A stretch of 64,000 nt of DNA from Dryas octopetala (taxonomy: Eukaryota > Streptophyta > Magnoliopsida > Rosales > Rosaceae), in assembly GCA_963921425.1 (NCBI GenBank), contig OY992837.1, forward strand, positions 7,723,896-7,787,895, in the 5' to 3' direction. The translations under genes and the position numbers were made by a program. The first letter of the stretch is position 1; the number at the start of each line of letters is the position of its first letter. Below are positions 12,452 to 23,959 of this stretch, one piece after another. The notes under the pieces are model-generated. The model ran no database searches. It was given only the letters and a program-made list of their open reading frames with translations, and was not told the origin of the DNA.

Positions 12452-13701
12452 TAAAAAATATTAGGATTATCAAATAATGTATTATGATAAATATTAGTAT
12501 TTTACTAGCTTTATCATCGAGGAACAAATTCAATATCTTTACTTGATGGGTTATGTTATGTAGGACAGTAGGAGGATCAAATTCAACTTTTCGTGAGGTA
12601 GCAAAAGGCAACCAAAGAACCTGGCCATGGAGGGTACGTGCATTGGATTTCGCAAAATATGCATGCTAATTTGAAGGGTCGAACACCTTTTTGTAGGAAT
12701 TAATCAAGGCTCACGAGAACGTGAAATCTCTAATATTTTGTCCAATATATACCTCTATAATATTATATAAGAAGACTTAGAGTTAAGTCTATTTTATGTG
12801 TCTTTTTTAAACCAAGATCGATAGTGATTTAAGATTTTTAATTAAGTCATTTTAGTTTTCTTGTTTGACGGCTTTATGTTATGTTTTAACTCCGAGATTT
12901 TGGCTTTACAAAGTCTACTCTATATCCTAGGAAGGAAAAAACCCTTCAAATTGGGAGAAATACCCTTTAAATCGGGGAATGACTTTATTATGAATTGAGA
13001 TGATTTTCTTATAAATTAAAAGGACTTTATTATGAATTAAATAGATTTTTTTATAAATTAATATAAATTAAAAAGATTTTCTTATAAATTTTAAAACACT
13101 TATGTCTCCATCTAAAATTTTTTTTTTTTTTAACTTAAGCCTAATTATCTCTATTTTATATATATATATATAATCCTCATGTTACAAAACAATCTAAACT
13201 TAAAAAGAATAACAAAAGGTTAATCATATCCATGAGATGCGGGTGCATCATATGTCACCACATGGCACTTCCCAAAGTGCCAATTATCTGCCAATGGATA
13301 TCTGAATCCTAACCTTAAATCCTGTCTTAAATAGTTTGAGATTTCCAAATTTGGAGATTTTAGGCTTCCGCAATGGGTATTGTAATACTACTAATTATGA
13401 TGTGTAGTGTGATTGGAAATTTGGGTTTACTCAGAGAAATTATAGTACATAAATTATCAATATATGTGAAGGAATATTGTACTATAGCGGTAGGGTTGAG
13501 TAAGAGAATATGATCAGTTGTTGGAATGACACAGCAGCATCATAAAAATAAGTGGTCCTAGAAATTCAACATTACTTGAGCTAGCTTGTCCTTTTTATAT
13601 TTAAATTTCTCTGTCGTAGGGTAAGCTTTTCTCTTTTATATATTTTGTTCTTTTTTAATTTTTTTTATGTTTTATATATTTTTTTTCTTATTTTTTCAGT
13701 A

Positions 13702-13890
13702 GTGTTAGGGATCCTAACTTTTTTTCCCAATTTTTTTTTTCAACTTACATAATATTTATACATTAGACACTAAAAAATAAAAAGTAAAAAATAAAACCTA
13801 AAAAAGAAAATGAAGTACTTTGTCTAATAAAGTAATGACACATAAAGTGAGAAACAAATATTGAGAAAAAAAAGTTAGGACTCTTAACAT
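13702..13890. mobile_element. MITE, 'GTGTTAGGGATCC' family
   Basis: The left end GTGTTAGGGATCCTAACTTT is inverted at the right (AAAGTTAGGACTCTTAACAT). The interior ('acattagacactaaaaaataa', 'aataaagtaatgacacataa') resembles the AATGCTAG-family interiors, and the ends resemble the element at 44702-44879. Confidence 0.7.
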
Positions 13891-15555
13891 TTTCCTATTT
13901 TATTTATATTATGTTATATTGTTATGCATGAACTGTGTGACATTTAAGAATTGACAGTATTGTACATTTATGGTAACATTTTTCTTTAGAAAGGGAGATT
14001 GTCCAACTTTTCCACCCCAAAATTTTCTTAATCGCTGCACCACAGTGTCTTTTTTGTGAATCAAAGGAGTAGTAGCAATTGGTCCTGTTATATATGGGGA
14101 TGATGTTTCTTCCTTATAAAAGGGGAAAGCCAGAATGCCGCTTACAACATAATTTATGGGTGTGTTGGGTTTAGGTCTCAGTTCTGATTTCCAATTACGA
14201 ATAATGGTGTTCGAATCCGTGATTAGAGTCATAGATCTGTAGGCAAAAGATTCCATTTTGAGACTCAAAGTTTGTGTCCAAGATTATTCTAAATTCAAGT
14301 GAATTTATACGAATAAAATGAGTATTTTTCGCGTCTATTAAGGGAATCTCATAGTTTGTTATTGAATTGGAATCTTTGTTCTGCATACTGAATTCGAATG
14401 TACTGAATAATCAAACATATATATGGGACTTTTTCTTGTGTTCATACACATCTGAGACCCTTCTTTTCATTGAATCCAATAAGTCAATCCTCTATAAGCA
14501 AAATTCACATAATTTAATGTTAAGTATCGTCATATCATTTTAACCACCAACATGATTAGCCAACCTACTCTATCTATCTCCATATATGTTGCCGTTAACC
14601 AGCCAAGCATTTTTGTATAATAATGTAGTTTACCTTCCAAAGTACCAATCATAGTTTCAAATCTCATTAATACCCAGAGGGGTCTTTACAACCAAAATGG
14701 GAATCTCCTTTTCCTCAATGTATATTTTATTTGACATGAAGAAAGTACAGAGAAACTGCAAAGATGCACCCCCCTGTGGAGCACAAAACATGCAATGGCT
14801 CTAGATTAGATACTGTGTCACCAAAAGGCTAAAATGACAGAAGCCCTCAACCAATAAAAACAAGGCACATTATCAAGACAATCCCATAATACATCTCAAA
14901 GTACAAAGGTAGTCTTTGTTAGTTATGTGATTGTCGAGAAATTATTACACATGACAGCACCCCATATTGAGGTGGTATTGTTATGAATTTACTCAAATTA
15001 TAATACGTAAACAATCATTAATACCTAAATTTTAAATCTTAAACTCTTACTTTTATAGATTTGTAATACTTCATCAACACGCCACAAGTTGTTATCGTTA
15101 TAGAAAATAATTTCTTAAATCAGAGGATATGAATAACTTTAAAGGTAATGTTGTAATTTAAAGGGTTTTTTTAAGTCTAAAATGAAAAAACCCATGATCA
15201 GCTGCCCACCTGTAAAAATACGGTAATAAGCCAGTCCACTTTAATAAGCCGAGTGCTCGGAAATTGCCATTGTTATACAGTGGTAAAGATAGCCACTATG
15301 TGACACTAGCTATTTGAATTACAAAAAACACTCGTGTTATAGTGTTATTGATTGTCATTGTGCGACAGTGACAATTTGCTTAGTTAAAAAAAAAAAACCC
15401 CCACCGAGCGTTCAGTGTCAAAAACATGAAACATACATAACGTGAGCTTTATTTATATAAGGTGGACTTATTTATCATTGCAACTTTTTTAAGTGGATTT
15501 GTTTATCATTAAGGGCCGTAAAATAGATTTAGAGTAATTTGTAGTATTGTAGCCC

Positions 15556-15561
15556 CACGTG
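15556..15561. promoter_or_regulatory. G-box upstream of VPS37
   Basis: A single CACGTG core, in the context CCCCACGTGGCC, about 500 bp upstream of the VPS37 start. Function is inferred only from the motif. Confidence 0.35.
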
Positions 15562-16057
15562 GCCACGGCCCATAGTAATCAGATCAGCTCCTAGGCTGCA
15601 TTTTGAGAGCTATATAGAAGCCCATAAGTTGATTATCCACCAACCAATGGCCCATAGTTATTGGGCTCCAAGGCCGGCCCAATAGGTAGAGTTGATGAAG
15701 TACGTGTCGCCACTCGTAGCTGTTCCTTTGCAAGTTTGCATCTTCCTTTTTCGCTCAGGTCTCCTATCTTCTGCAATCCTCAGCTTCCTCGCACGCGTTG
15801 TCATCCAATCAGACCAATCCACGCGTATTGTCATCAATCTCGACGGAGACGTGAACCGCTGATATAGCACAAGAAAACATAACCTGAGAAAGAGAGAGAG
15901 AGAGAGAGATCTTGAGCTTTCGAAGTCTCATCTCGTCGTCTTTGAGGTCCTATACTCCTACGTTTCTCTTGTTCGCTCTGCGGAGTTTAGATTCGTTGTT
16001 TCAATTCCATTCCTTCGCCAGCTCGATTGATCGGACGGTCCACAAGCTCTTCGAGCC

Positions 16058-18808
16058 ATGTTCAAGTTCTGGTAAGTTTCTTTGGTTTTCGATGTAGGTT
16101 AGGGTATTTGTGAATGAATCGTAGGCCTGTTACCTGTAGCGTTGAATTCCGAAATTTTGATTGATTTTATGGCGTTTTCGTCAATTTTGCCATCTGATCG
16201 TATACGACGGTTTAAATTTCCCAAATTTTTTCTTCGAATAGATTGATTAATCGAATTGGTTTGTGAAATTGCGGTAAATGTAATCAGGATTTTGAAAACA
16301 GATAAAAGAATGCAATTTTATGGTCCAGATTGTTGAAATGTGCAATTATGAAGTGCAAATTGCGTAATTTGAGTGGTTTGATGGTGTTGCGTGTTGGAGC
16401 TGGAGGTCTAACCATGTTTTTACTTACAGGGGATCTCAGGAGCAACAATCTCAGTCACATCCGGAGGCTGCTCCTTCGCAGTCCTGGTATCCTCCCTCAG
16501 TTAGCTCCCCAACCTCTTCGCGTCCGGCAACTCCAAACAGCGCTGCAGCTTCTAGCAGTTTGAGTTTACAAAGGCCTACATCACATGTTTCGCCTGCGGA
16601 AGCAGCCGGTGTTATTGCTGTTTTGAAGGACAAAAGGTAGGAATCCCGGTGCTAGGGATATCTGTTGATTTTATGTGAATGATGAATTTTCTTTTTCAAA
16701 GTACAAATTTTTAGGGTTGTAGAATAGGTTGTTATAAATGGTGATTTTCTAGTTATTCATTGTCTATTAATCTTCTCTTTATAGGTTATTATATATCTAC
16801 TTGTCGCTTCTATGCTTCAGATTGTACATCAAAATCTGCAAATCCTTGTAGAGTCCTTTTGTTGCCATTACTTATTGATTGTTTTAGGTAGTTGTAAGTT
16901 TTGTTGGAAGCGGCTCATGACTTGCCTTTTCTGGAATTAAAAACAAAGCTCAGAAGTTTTTGATAGACTGAAGAATGTTGAAAAGGAGTTGATGACTAAT
17001 ACGAGAAAACAATTTGTATTTAATTTAGGCGTAAACACACACAAGCTTAGAAATTAGGTTTGTTTTATGTAATTTTATATTTTTAGAACTAGATGGGACA
17101 GAGACATGCATGCAATGCGTGTCTAATTTATTGGCAGTTCTAGTAGGAAGAGGAAAAGCAAGTATGTGGGATGATTTACATTTTGCATGTGGTTGTTCCA
17201 TGCTGCATTCTGATATATGATTTACACATATCAAGAATAGTATTTATTGATAAAATGATATTTATTGAGAAAATGATATTTTTTATGAGTCTTTGGCAGA
17301 GCATATTTGCTAAATGACCTATGTTGTTCACTTAGTGAATTTGTTGTTGGGTACTTGGTATAATTGAGAATCATATTTATATTCTCAACAAATATGTATA
17401 ATGATGTAGTCTTTAATTATTTCCTTTTAATGTTTTTAGTATTGATGAGCTACGGAAACTTTTGTCTGACAAGGATGCATACCAACAATTTTTCCTTTCG
17501 CTCGACCAGGTCAAAACTCAAAATAATGTAAGTTTTAAATTATACTTTATATTGCACATGTTTTCACTTTTCAGATATAGAATCACTCCTATTGTATTAG
17601 TCAGTACAAGTGTATTCTAGCTGTGGTTTGATTGTTTGGTCATGGACCCCACTTGACTGTATTTGGCTGTGCAAATATTTCTCTTGGAGGAATAAATAGG
17701 ACTGACAACATATTGGTGTTCACCACAGAATTTGTGGTTTTATGGTCATCTAATTGCCTGAAATTCGTAGACATGAACTATAATTGGATTGTGTTCGTGG
17801 AATTGATTTGTGATGATCTGTAATCCAGACTTTTTTTAGCCATGTATTTATGATTGACAATGTAGTTTCCTCGAGGGAGTTGTACTCTTGCTGCACCCAC
17901 ATTCTGTCAGTAGAATTTATACTTGCCTTTACATTAAGTAAATCCTTGATATAATGGCTTATGGCTTTGTTGGTTTTATGCAAACCCATATTTATACTTG
18001 GGTTGAAAGTTGGTATGTTTAACATGATATGTAGTTGCTTTGTTTCTGGTACTTTGAATTTTGGGACATATCTTTATGTGTTTTTCTTTTCTACTGACCA
18101 CATCAGGTAAGAGAGGAGCTACGGAAGGAAACTCTGCAGCTATCCAGTGAGTCATTGGTTTCATTTTTGGCTATTTTAAACTATATTTGTTTTCTCTGGT
18201 TGAATTTTACATGAGAAAACAGAGTCTAAATTTAATTTTTTCAAACAGGGGAAAACTTGGAAAAGGAACCACGCATGGTGGAACTTAGAAACCAGGTAAG
18301 GTTTTATGATTGTTTGGTTTCTCATTCACATACTAGTGGCAAAATTATTGTATTGATTGTAGAATTTTTCTCTCCTGTTTTTTTGTGGTTACAGTGCAGA
18401 ATTATTAGAACAACCGAGTTGGCGGCCGCCCAAGAGAGGCTAAATGAGCTTGAGAGGCAGAAAGAAGAAACTTTGAAGCTATGCTCCCCCTCTTCCCTTC
18501 TCCAAAGGCTTCAAGGTATGTAGTAATGACAATTTTTGAAATTGTACATTAAGTTAATATTGATTATGTATTGCCAAGGCAATGTGCAATGATAGGCCGT
18601 GTGCTTGAGTTTGTTGGTACATGAAATATTGTTCGTGTGTGCAGACTCGATGAACAAGACAGAGGAGGAATCTGAAAATCTGCACAGGCAGCTTCTTGAC
18701 AGGGAGATCGAGCTCGGGGCTTTTGTGCAGAAATACAAGAAGCTTCGTACTACATTCCACCGGCGAGCGCTCATTCATCTTGCAGCCAAAACATCTTCGA
18801 TTGGATGA
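16058..18808 (+). CDS. VPS37: ESCRT-I subunit VPS37 (Mod(r) domain)
   Basis: Seven coding exons in consistent phase: 16058-16071, 16430-16636, 17440-17527, 18107-18146, 18249-18295, 18395-18515 and 18645-18808, giving about 226 residues. Exon 1 codes only M-F-K-F-W, with the Trp split. Exon 2 gives a Ser/Pro/Gln-rich N-terminus (Q-E-Q-Q-S-Q-S, P-S-Q-S-W-Y-P-P). The rest forms the Mod(r)/VPS37 helical domain (about residues 75-222), beginning I-D-E-L-R-K-L-L-S-D and rich in charged coiled coil (E-R-L-N-E-L-E-R-Q-K-E), ending F-H-R-R-A-L-I-H-L-A-A. In the family, VPS37 joins VPS23/ELC and VPS28 in ESCRT-I to sort ubiquitinated cargo at multivesicular endosomes. A GA-rich tract (about 15889-15909) sits in the likely 5' UTR. 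Its tail faces the DUF1992 gene across about 380 bp. Confidence 0.95.
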
Positions 18809-19189
18809 ACTTATTATGACAAAAACATGTATACATTTTAGTAGATATTTATCAGCAAAAGTTCAAAATAGTACTTTCAATCGTTGCTTCTTCTTGTTGT
18901 GTTGTGTATGAGTGTGCGTATCATGTGGTAACTGTTTGTCATATCATATTAGTATTGAGTTTTTATAGCAATTCTGTGTATATAAGCATATTGTTTTTAA
19001 AGTTGGTGGCAATAGCTTAAAACTGTAAACTCAATACAAGGGTTCCATTTTAAACTACTGAAGCTTATAAAGTGCCAAAACATTTTATCTATTACAACTT
19101 CCTAGTCTATTACATGTTACCCATCTACTGAAGAAGCAAAGCCTAAAAAGAACCAATGTGGGTAACAAACTAACAACTAACAAATAATA
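18809..19189. other. Tail-to-tail spacer (3' UTRs)
   Basis: The 381 bp between two converging stop codons. It should contain both 3' UTRs; it is AT-rich and I see no other element. Confidence 0.7.
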
Positions 19190-20013
19190 TTATTCTTCCA
19201 ATTCCAAGCGATTCAGCTCCTTCTCCCACTTGAGTCCAAACATTTGTCTGCCAAAGGGAACAATCAGATTATACTGCAAAACCTTATCATTGATGTGTCG
19301 CAACTGCAACTTCAAAGCCTCAGAAGTTTGAACCCATTTTGAGTGATCCTCCTTATTGCAATTCTTACTTGCCCATGCCTTTCTCAGAGCCACTCTCCAC
19401 TCAGATACCATACTCCTTATGTCTTTGTTGAGCTCAATCCACTGTGGAGCACAGCCATTCTTAGAGAGGATTCTGTAAAGGGTGTCCTCAGCTGGGTCTG
19501 CATGAGGATTGCTACTCAGGTTTAGGGGCTTCCCTTTTCCTGGTAAGTTCTCAAACTGACCTTCTTCCATTGAATGCCATATTCTTTGCTCCACCACGTT
19601 GATTATGTCTGTTTCTGACCTGACCCACAACCCCAAAATTGAAAATTCTCAATAATAATGAATAATAAACACAACCCAATTACCCAAATCAAATTTAGAA
19701 CAATGAAATAGAATTTGGGTGCTGGGGACCTGATGGTGTTGCGCTGACCACGAAGCTCGGAAGGGAGTTTGCGGTCGTTGACAGCGTCTATCACCGCTGA
19801 TAGACGGTCCACTGGCTTCTCCGCATTCTCAGATTTACTGGACGAAGACGACGACGACGATGATGATGATGATGATGATGAGCGCCTCTTTGATTGGGAC
19901 CCACCGTGGCCGCCAACGGTGATCAGCGTCACAGATGATGAATTGTGCACCACCGTTGATCTTCGAATTAGAGACGATGACGCTATTGCTCTTCGCGCAA
20001 GCCGGGTCGCCAT
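19190..20013 (-). CDS. DUF1992 / DNAJC28-like protein, probably organelle-targeted
   Basis: Two exons: 20013-19730 and 19619-19190 (phase 2, split Arg), giving about 237 residues. The C-terminal half is the conserved DUF1992 (DnaJ homologue C28) region: V-E-Q-R-I-W-H-S-M-E-E-G-Q-F-E-N-L, P-G-K-G-K-P-L, then N-P-H-A-D-P-A-E-D-T-L-Y-R-I-L. No J domain is present, as is usual for plant members. The start M-A-T-R-L-A-R-R-A-I-A-S-S-S has the Arg/Ser/Ala make-up of a mitochondrial or plastid transit peptide, so I chose 20013 over an in-frame ATG at 20094. A ~15-residue serine run (about 19840-19885) comes from a TCA/TCG trinucleotide repeat. Biochemical role is not established; the mammalian homologue is Golgi-linked. 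Confidence 0.88.
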
Positions 20014-20122
20014 GGCTTCAGCCCAACTGCGACCAGAGTCTTCCAACTCCGAGCTTCTCCCGGACTTCGCCTTCGTTTGGTTTTGGTTTGGCAACAGCTT
20101 CGGTGGGCGGCTAAGCGTTTCC

Positions 20123-20170
20123 CACGTGGCTATTTCAAGAAGCGTGGCGCGTGAATAAGTTTGCCACGTG
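20123..20170. promoter_or_regulatory. Two G-boxes upstream of the DUF1992 gene
   Basis: CACGTG at 20123-20128 (CCCACGTGGC) and 20165-20170 (GCCACGTGTT), 110-157 bp upstream of the chosen start. Position and pairing fit bZIP/bHLH control; not proven. Confidence 0.45.
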
Positions 20171-20361
20171 TTCAGAGACCATTGGGCGTTGTAATGGCTT
20201 TGTTTGAAAACTCAGGTGGTAAAACTGGGCTCACATTGGGCCATGTAAACATTGCGATCCGAGTTTTTAATTTTGGGTTGATCAGTTTCTCAATTTTTCT
20301 TTTTCTTTTTATAAATATTGTTAAAGATCTTAAATAATACGTCAATATATATATAATATAC

Positions 20362-20760
20362 AAGAATGCTCTAAAACTAACTGGTTAACAAGTTAATATA
20401 AAGCTAACTAACATGTTGGGCTCACTGCATAATGTAATCTCAAAATTTGAATAATTTATGTTTTAGGCTCTACTTCAAAAATCGTTTCTATAAAAAATTT
20501 CTAAAATCGAAAATCATTTAGCCATTTGATTATGATAACAATTATTTATATGCTTTTATCGAAAACAGTGATCGTCTATTTATTTGATCAGAATTAGATG
20601 ACTAAATGATTTCTAATATAATTGATTTTTTACAATGATGATCTTCGAATTATGATCTAAAAAATAGACGGTTCGGATTATGAGATTAGTAATGTGATGG
20701 GCCCAAAAGTATGATTAGTTTCGTATTAACTTACTAATTAGTTAGTTTTAGAGCACTCCT
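20362..20760. mobile_element. MITE with ~85-bp terminal inverted repeats
   Basis: The left arm reads GAATGCTCTAAAACTAACTG then 'aagttaatataaagctaacta' and 'ttgggctcac'. The right arm is its inverse (AGTTAGTTTTAGAGCACTCC, with 'gggcccaaaagt' and 'tcgtattaactta'). The arms diverge by only a few substitutions. Both flanks are TA-repeat-rich, so the target duplication is unclear. Confidence 0.75.
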
Positions 20761-21005
20761 ATATATATCAGTATTTCATTATAGTTACCGCCATGTATAT
20801 TTGAAATCCTAATTTGGAATCCCTATTGGTTTTTTTTTTTTTTTCTCTTCAGTTTCTTAGAATTTTTTATTATAGTTATTCAAAAACGTTAGTCTTGATA
20901 TATTGTTAGATGTAATTGAATGTTTAGCATAATTTCTAAATCTGAACAGTGGTGTCATGAAAAATTAGCTGTCCAAAAACCAGCTGGTCAAACTAGGAGC
21001 ATGTC

Positions 21006-23484
21006 TCAATTTCTAACTGAACCGTAATTACAAAAACCAGCTGTTCTGAGAGCATGTTCAAAATCGTCTTCACTGATCTCAACCTGTAAACAAAGTAGCA
21101 AAAATGCAATTAGATAATGCAAATATACCATACAACATCTATCTACTATGGCATTCAATTATGTATAAAATATGAGCTTCCTATGTTTCCTAGGAACCAA
21201 TCGGAGTTAATGTAAGATGAGGTTCAAATAATTACCTCTGGCATTTGGATGTTATAATACTGCTCAATTCTTGCCACGTGCAGCTGATCCCAATCATAGC
21301 ATAGCAAGTTAAACACGGATAAATCTTCTATGGGGGGTGCCCTAGTGAGGCATGTCTCACATGAGGTGGGACCCACATGATGAGGTGGGACCCACAATCA
21401 TGTGGGTCCCACCTCATGTGAGACATGCCTCACTGGGGCACGCCCCACTGAAGACTCACTCAGTTAAACACAGCTCCTGCATAATTACATATACACACAT
21501 CACTCAGTCATTGATTCCATTTTGTGGGGTGTCCCAACTTATATTTAATTGGATTTTAAAAGTCCAATGAAATTTAGGTGTCCCAAATTTAGATTTTAAT
21601 GGATTTCAATGAAATTTAGGTGTCACCAACTTATATTTTAATAGATTTTAATGAAATCCAGTGTCCTAAAAAAGTCATGAATTTCATTAAGTGAAGGATT
21701 TTAATGAATTTGGTTGGATTTGAATACATTATTACACATAACAAATTCTATAAGAATTCCACCCAATTTCTTTGGATTTTGATAGATTCTATAGATTTTA
21801 AAATCCATTAAGCTCCTTTAAAATTTGAGTTGGAGACACCCCCACTAAAAGACAGATTCCTGAATCAGAAACTTATTACCCTTGCGACCAAAACGCCCTG
21901 CCCTGCCACATCTATGCAAGTAGACCTCATAATCAGGCTCTTGCGGTGGCCGTATCCAAGGAGAACCTTCTTCATACTTGATTGGAAGATCATAATTGAT
22001 AACTAAATTAACCTACAAAAAGGTATCACGTCAACAAATCAAATATTATAAGGCATGTAAGATAAAAGTAAAACTTCTATGTAACAGGTGTGTACACTCA
22101 TTATATTTATCTCTTTTATCACACACCTTACGTCACTTGAGAAGAGGGATGAACACATAAGATATACAAACTCGTACAAAGGAAGTGCTTTTCGTAAGGC
22201 AAAAGGAGAAAAGAATGGACGAGAACCTGCTGTTTGTCAAAGCCCCGAGCAAGTATATAAGAACTTTGGTTAAACCATTTTTAAACTCTTTAACTATTTT
22301 GTCTCTATCTTCGGCAGTGAGGGCACCATGAATGGTAGTAACCGGATAACCATCCTCAACAAATGCTCGATGCAACATTTTTGCACTGTACAAATATAAT
22401 TCTCTGCCCCAAGTTCTCTGCAAGACCAAATATTTTGGTTTTAATCACATCAATCTTGGTCAGTTCATCAGGGCAGTACACCTTGTACTGCTTTACAGCT
22501 TCCAAAGATAGCTCTTCTTTCTTTATAAGAAGTTGGTTGTGGTCTCGTTTTACAACCCTTGAAATGAAACTTTTAACATCTTCATTGAATGTAGCAGAAA
22601 AGAGAAGGACCTGAAAAAAGAATGCTACAGGAAGAAGTCAATCACCATTCCATACAAACAACTTAATCACACAAACATTCCCTATTCAAGCAGCTGTCAG
22701 TTTGTATGCCATAACCACTAATTAATCCTTTATTTCCACCACCAAACCAACAATGTTAATTTTCATTCACATGTAATTGAGTATTCAAGAAGTAACAGTA
22801 CTAAAGACAATGAAAAGTAAGCAATAAAAGTTTAAAGATTGTTTAACAACCTGGCAGTGAGAGCTAAATTTACCTGTCTCCTTCGTTATCCTTAAAAAAG
22901 ATTCATCTTTAAAGCCATCCTGCACAATGTTTTTACCATTTATGGTCAACCATATGTACATATATAAAAAGCATAAATCATTATAAACAATTCTCAACCC
23001 AAGCCGAAAAGATGCTAAACCAACTTAGACTCTTAAAGGGCACAGGTCTATTCGTATGACATTACAACAATGAAAAAAGACCTTATATCTATTGCCCCAA
23101 AGGCTAGTTTTGGGCAATTACTAATTGAGTTGAAGTTGTTTCACTGCAAGTTAAGACCTGCAACACCAGACAATCAGGAATCACATTAAAGCAAACAAAG
23201 TAACCATGAAATTTTAGACTTGACCTTCAAGTAAGCAAATAAGGGGATGCATGATATGATTACCTCAGCCAGCATGTAATCAGCCTCATCAAAACAAGAA
23301 CCATCACGCGGCTCACACCCAATTTTTTGTATGACATCCATTTTTCAATTGTTCCAGGAGTTCCAATCACAACATGGGCTGTTATTGGTGCCCTGTTATA
23401 AATGGGTGTAGAATTCAGACTTGGCACAGCACACTCCCAATTCATCCCTGTATACTTGCCCATTTTCTGAAGAACCTCCAAACT
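21006..23484 (-). pseudogene. RH38-like DEAD-box helicase pseudogene, 5'-truncated
   Basis: Exons homologous to exons 3-8 of the intact RH38 gene (26994-30139) appear in order with their introns: 23484-about 23266, about 22923-22857, about 22612-22231, about 22014-21880, about 21477-21232 (MITE-split) and 21083-21006. Exons 1-2 (Q motif and Walker A) are missing. At least three frame breaks are visible against the intact copy: one A lost from an A-run at 23291-23294, immediately at the DEAD motif; 11 bp lost at 22387/22388 between helicase motifs III and V; and 10 bp lost at 22255/22256 in motif V. A 146-bp MITE interrupts the exon 7 homologue. Remaining parts stay recognisable ([20 protein letters not shown]). 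Retained introns indicate a DNA-level local duplication, not retroposition. It cannot encode an active helicase. Confidence 0.92.
21317..21462. mobile_element. 146-bp hairpin MITE (Mutator-like) inside a pseudogene exon
   Basis: GTTAAACAC flanks the insert on both sides (21308-21316 and 21463-21471). The intact paralogue has a single uninterrupted GTTAAACAC at the equivalent exon site (about 27293-27301), so this is a genuine 9-bp target duplication. Inside, arms at 21331-21380 and 21399-21447 are nearly perfect inverse copies (GTGAGGCATGTCTCACATGA, GTGGGACCCACATGA). The outer ends (GGATAAATCTTCTATGGGG / CCCCACTGAAGACTCACTCA) are a weaker inverted pair. A 9-bp duplication is typical of Mutator-like elements. 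Confidence 0.93.
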
Positions 23485-23959
23485 CTGCAGCCACATTCAA
23501 TTCACTCACCTTCATCAACTCTCCTACCATAAAAGGCTTAAAAAGTAAATTACCATAACCCAAATAAATTTTCTAATATTTGAATCAAACATTGAAATGG
23601 TCTTTATAAACATGATTTCAATTGTTTCATTCTTTCTAACATCACATGAGTTGATGACAATTGAATCACCATAATTTGAGAGTATATATAATTTGAAAAT
23701 TTAAGATTGGGATGAACATGATAAGTATGGGATGATATCCTACTACTTCACAATCTTCTGGAATGCAGATGAAGAAACTTTGAAGGTTAAATATTAGATG
23801 TGCATTGTATACAAGGTAACTTGATATACAAGTTAATGTCCCATCAACATTCGATTTCACGAGAATTACAAGTTGAAACAAATTAAACTTTTTGAAAGCA
23901 AAGAAATACACAAAATTAATAAGAAACATAATATAGAAACATATTGTGATTTATATTAA
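23485..23959. other. Spacer between the helicase pseudogene and the Ole e 1-like gene
   Basis: The first ~80 bp still resemble the intron after exon 2 of the intact RH38 gene, so the duplication breakpoint lies near 23570. The rest is AT-rich, probably the Ole e 1-like gene's 3' UTR and spacer. Confidence 0.55.

Larger units (their letters stand above)
5245..15555. other. Gene-poor, transposon-rich intergenic region
   Basis: About 10 kb without a supportable gene. It holds the PLATZ promoter with two G-boxes, several MITEs (6075-6261, 8793-8992, 9604-9845, 11203-11392, 13702-13890), one foldback element (11447-12451), poly-A/T runs and decayed repeats. All ORFs are short and lack domains. 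A GAGAGCA repeat at about 5371-5406 lies upstream of PLATZ. Confidence 0.65.
20014..21005. other. Promoter of the DUF1992 gene and a MITE
   Basis: The first 160 bp carry two G-boxes. From 20362 to 20760 lies a long-TIR MITE. The remainder up to the pseudogene is AT-rich without visible genes. Confidence 0.6.

Noticed and set aside
13909..14386. Two overlapping minus-strand ORFs (119 and 63 residues) of mixed composition
   Set aside because: They might be a relic of a gene, but no family motif is recognisable, they overlap in different frames, and no splice sites join them sensibly.
19769..20158. 129-residue Asp-rich ORF on +
   Set aside because: It is the antisense shadow of DUF1992 exon 1; the Asp run mirrors the serine codon repeat.
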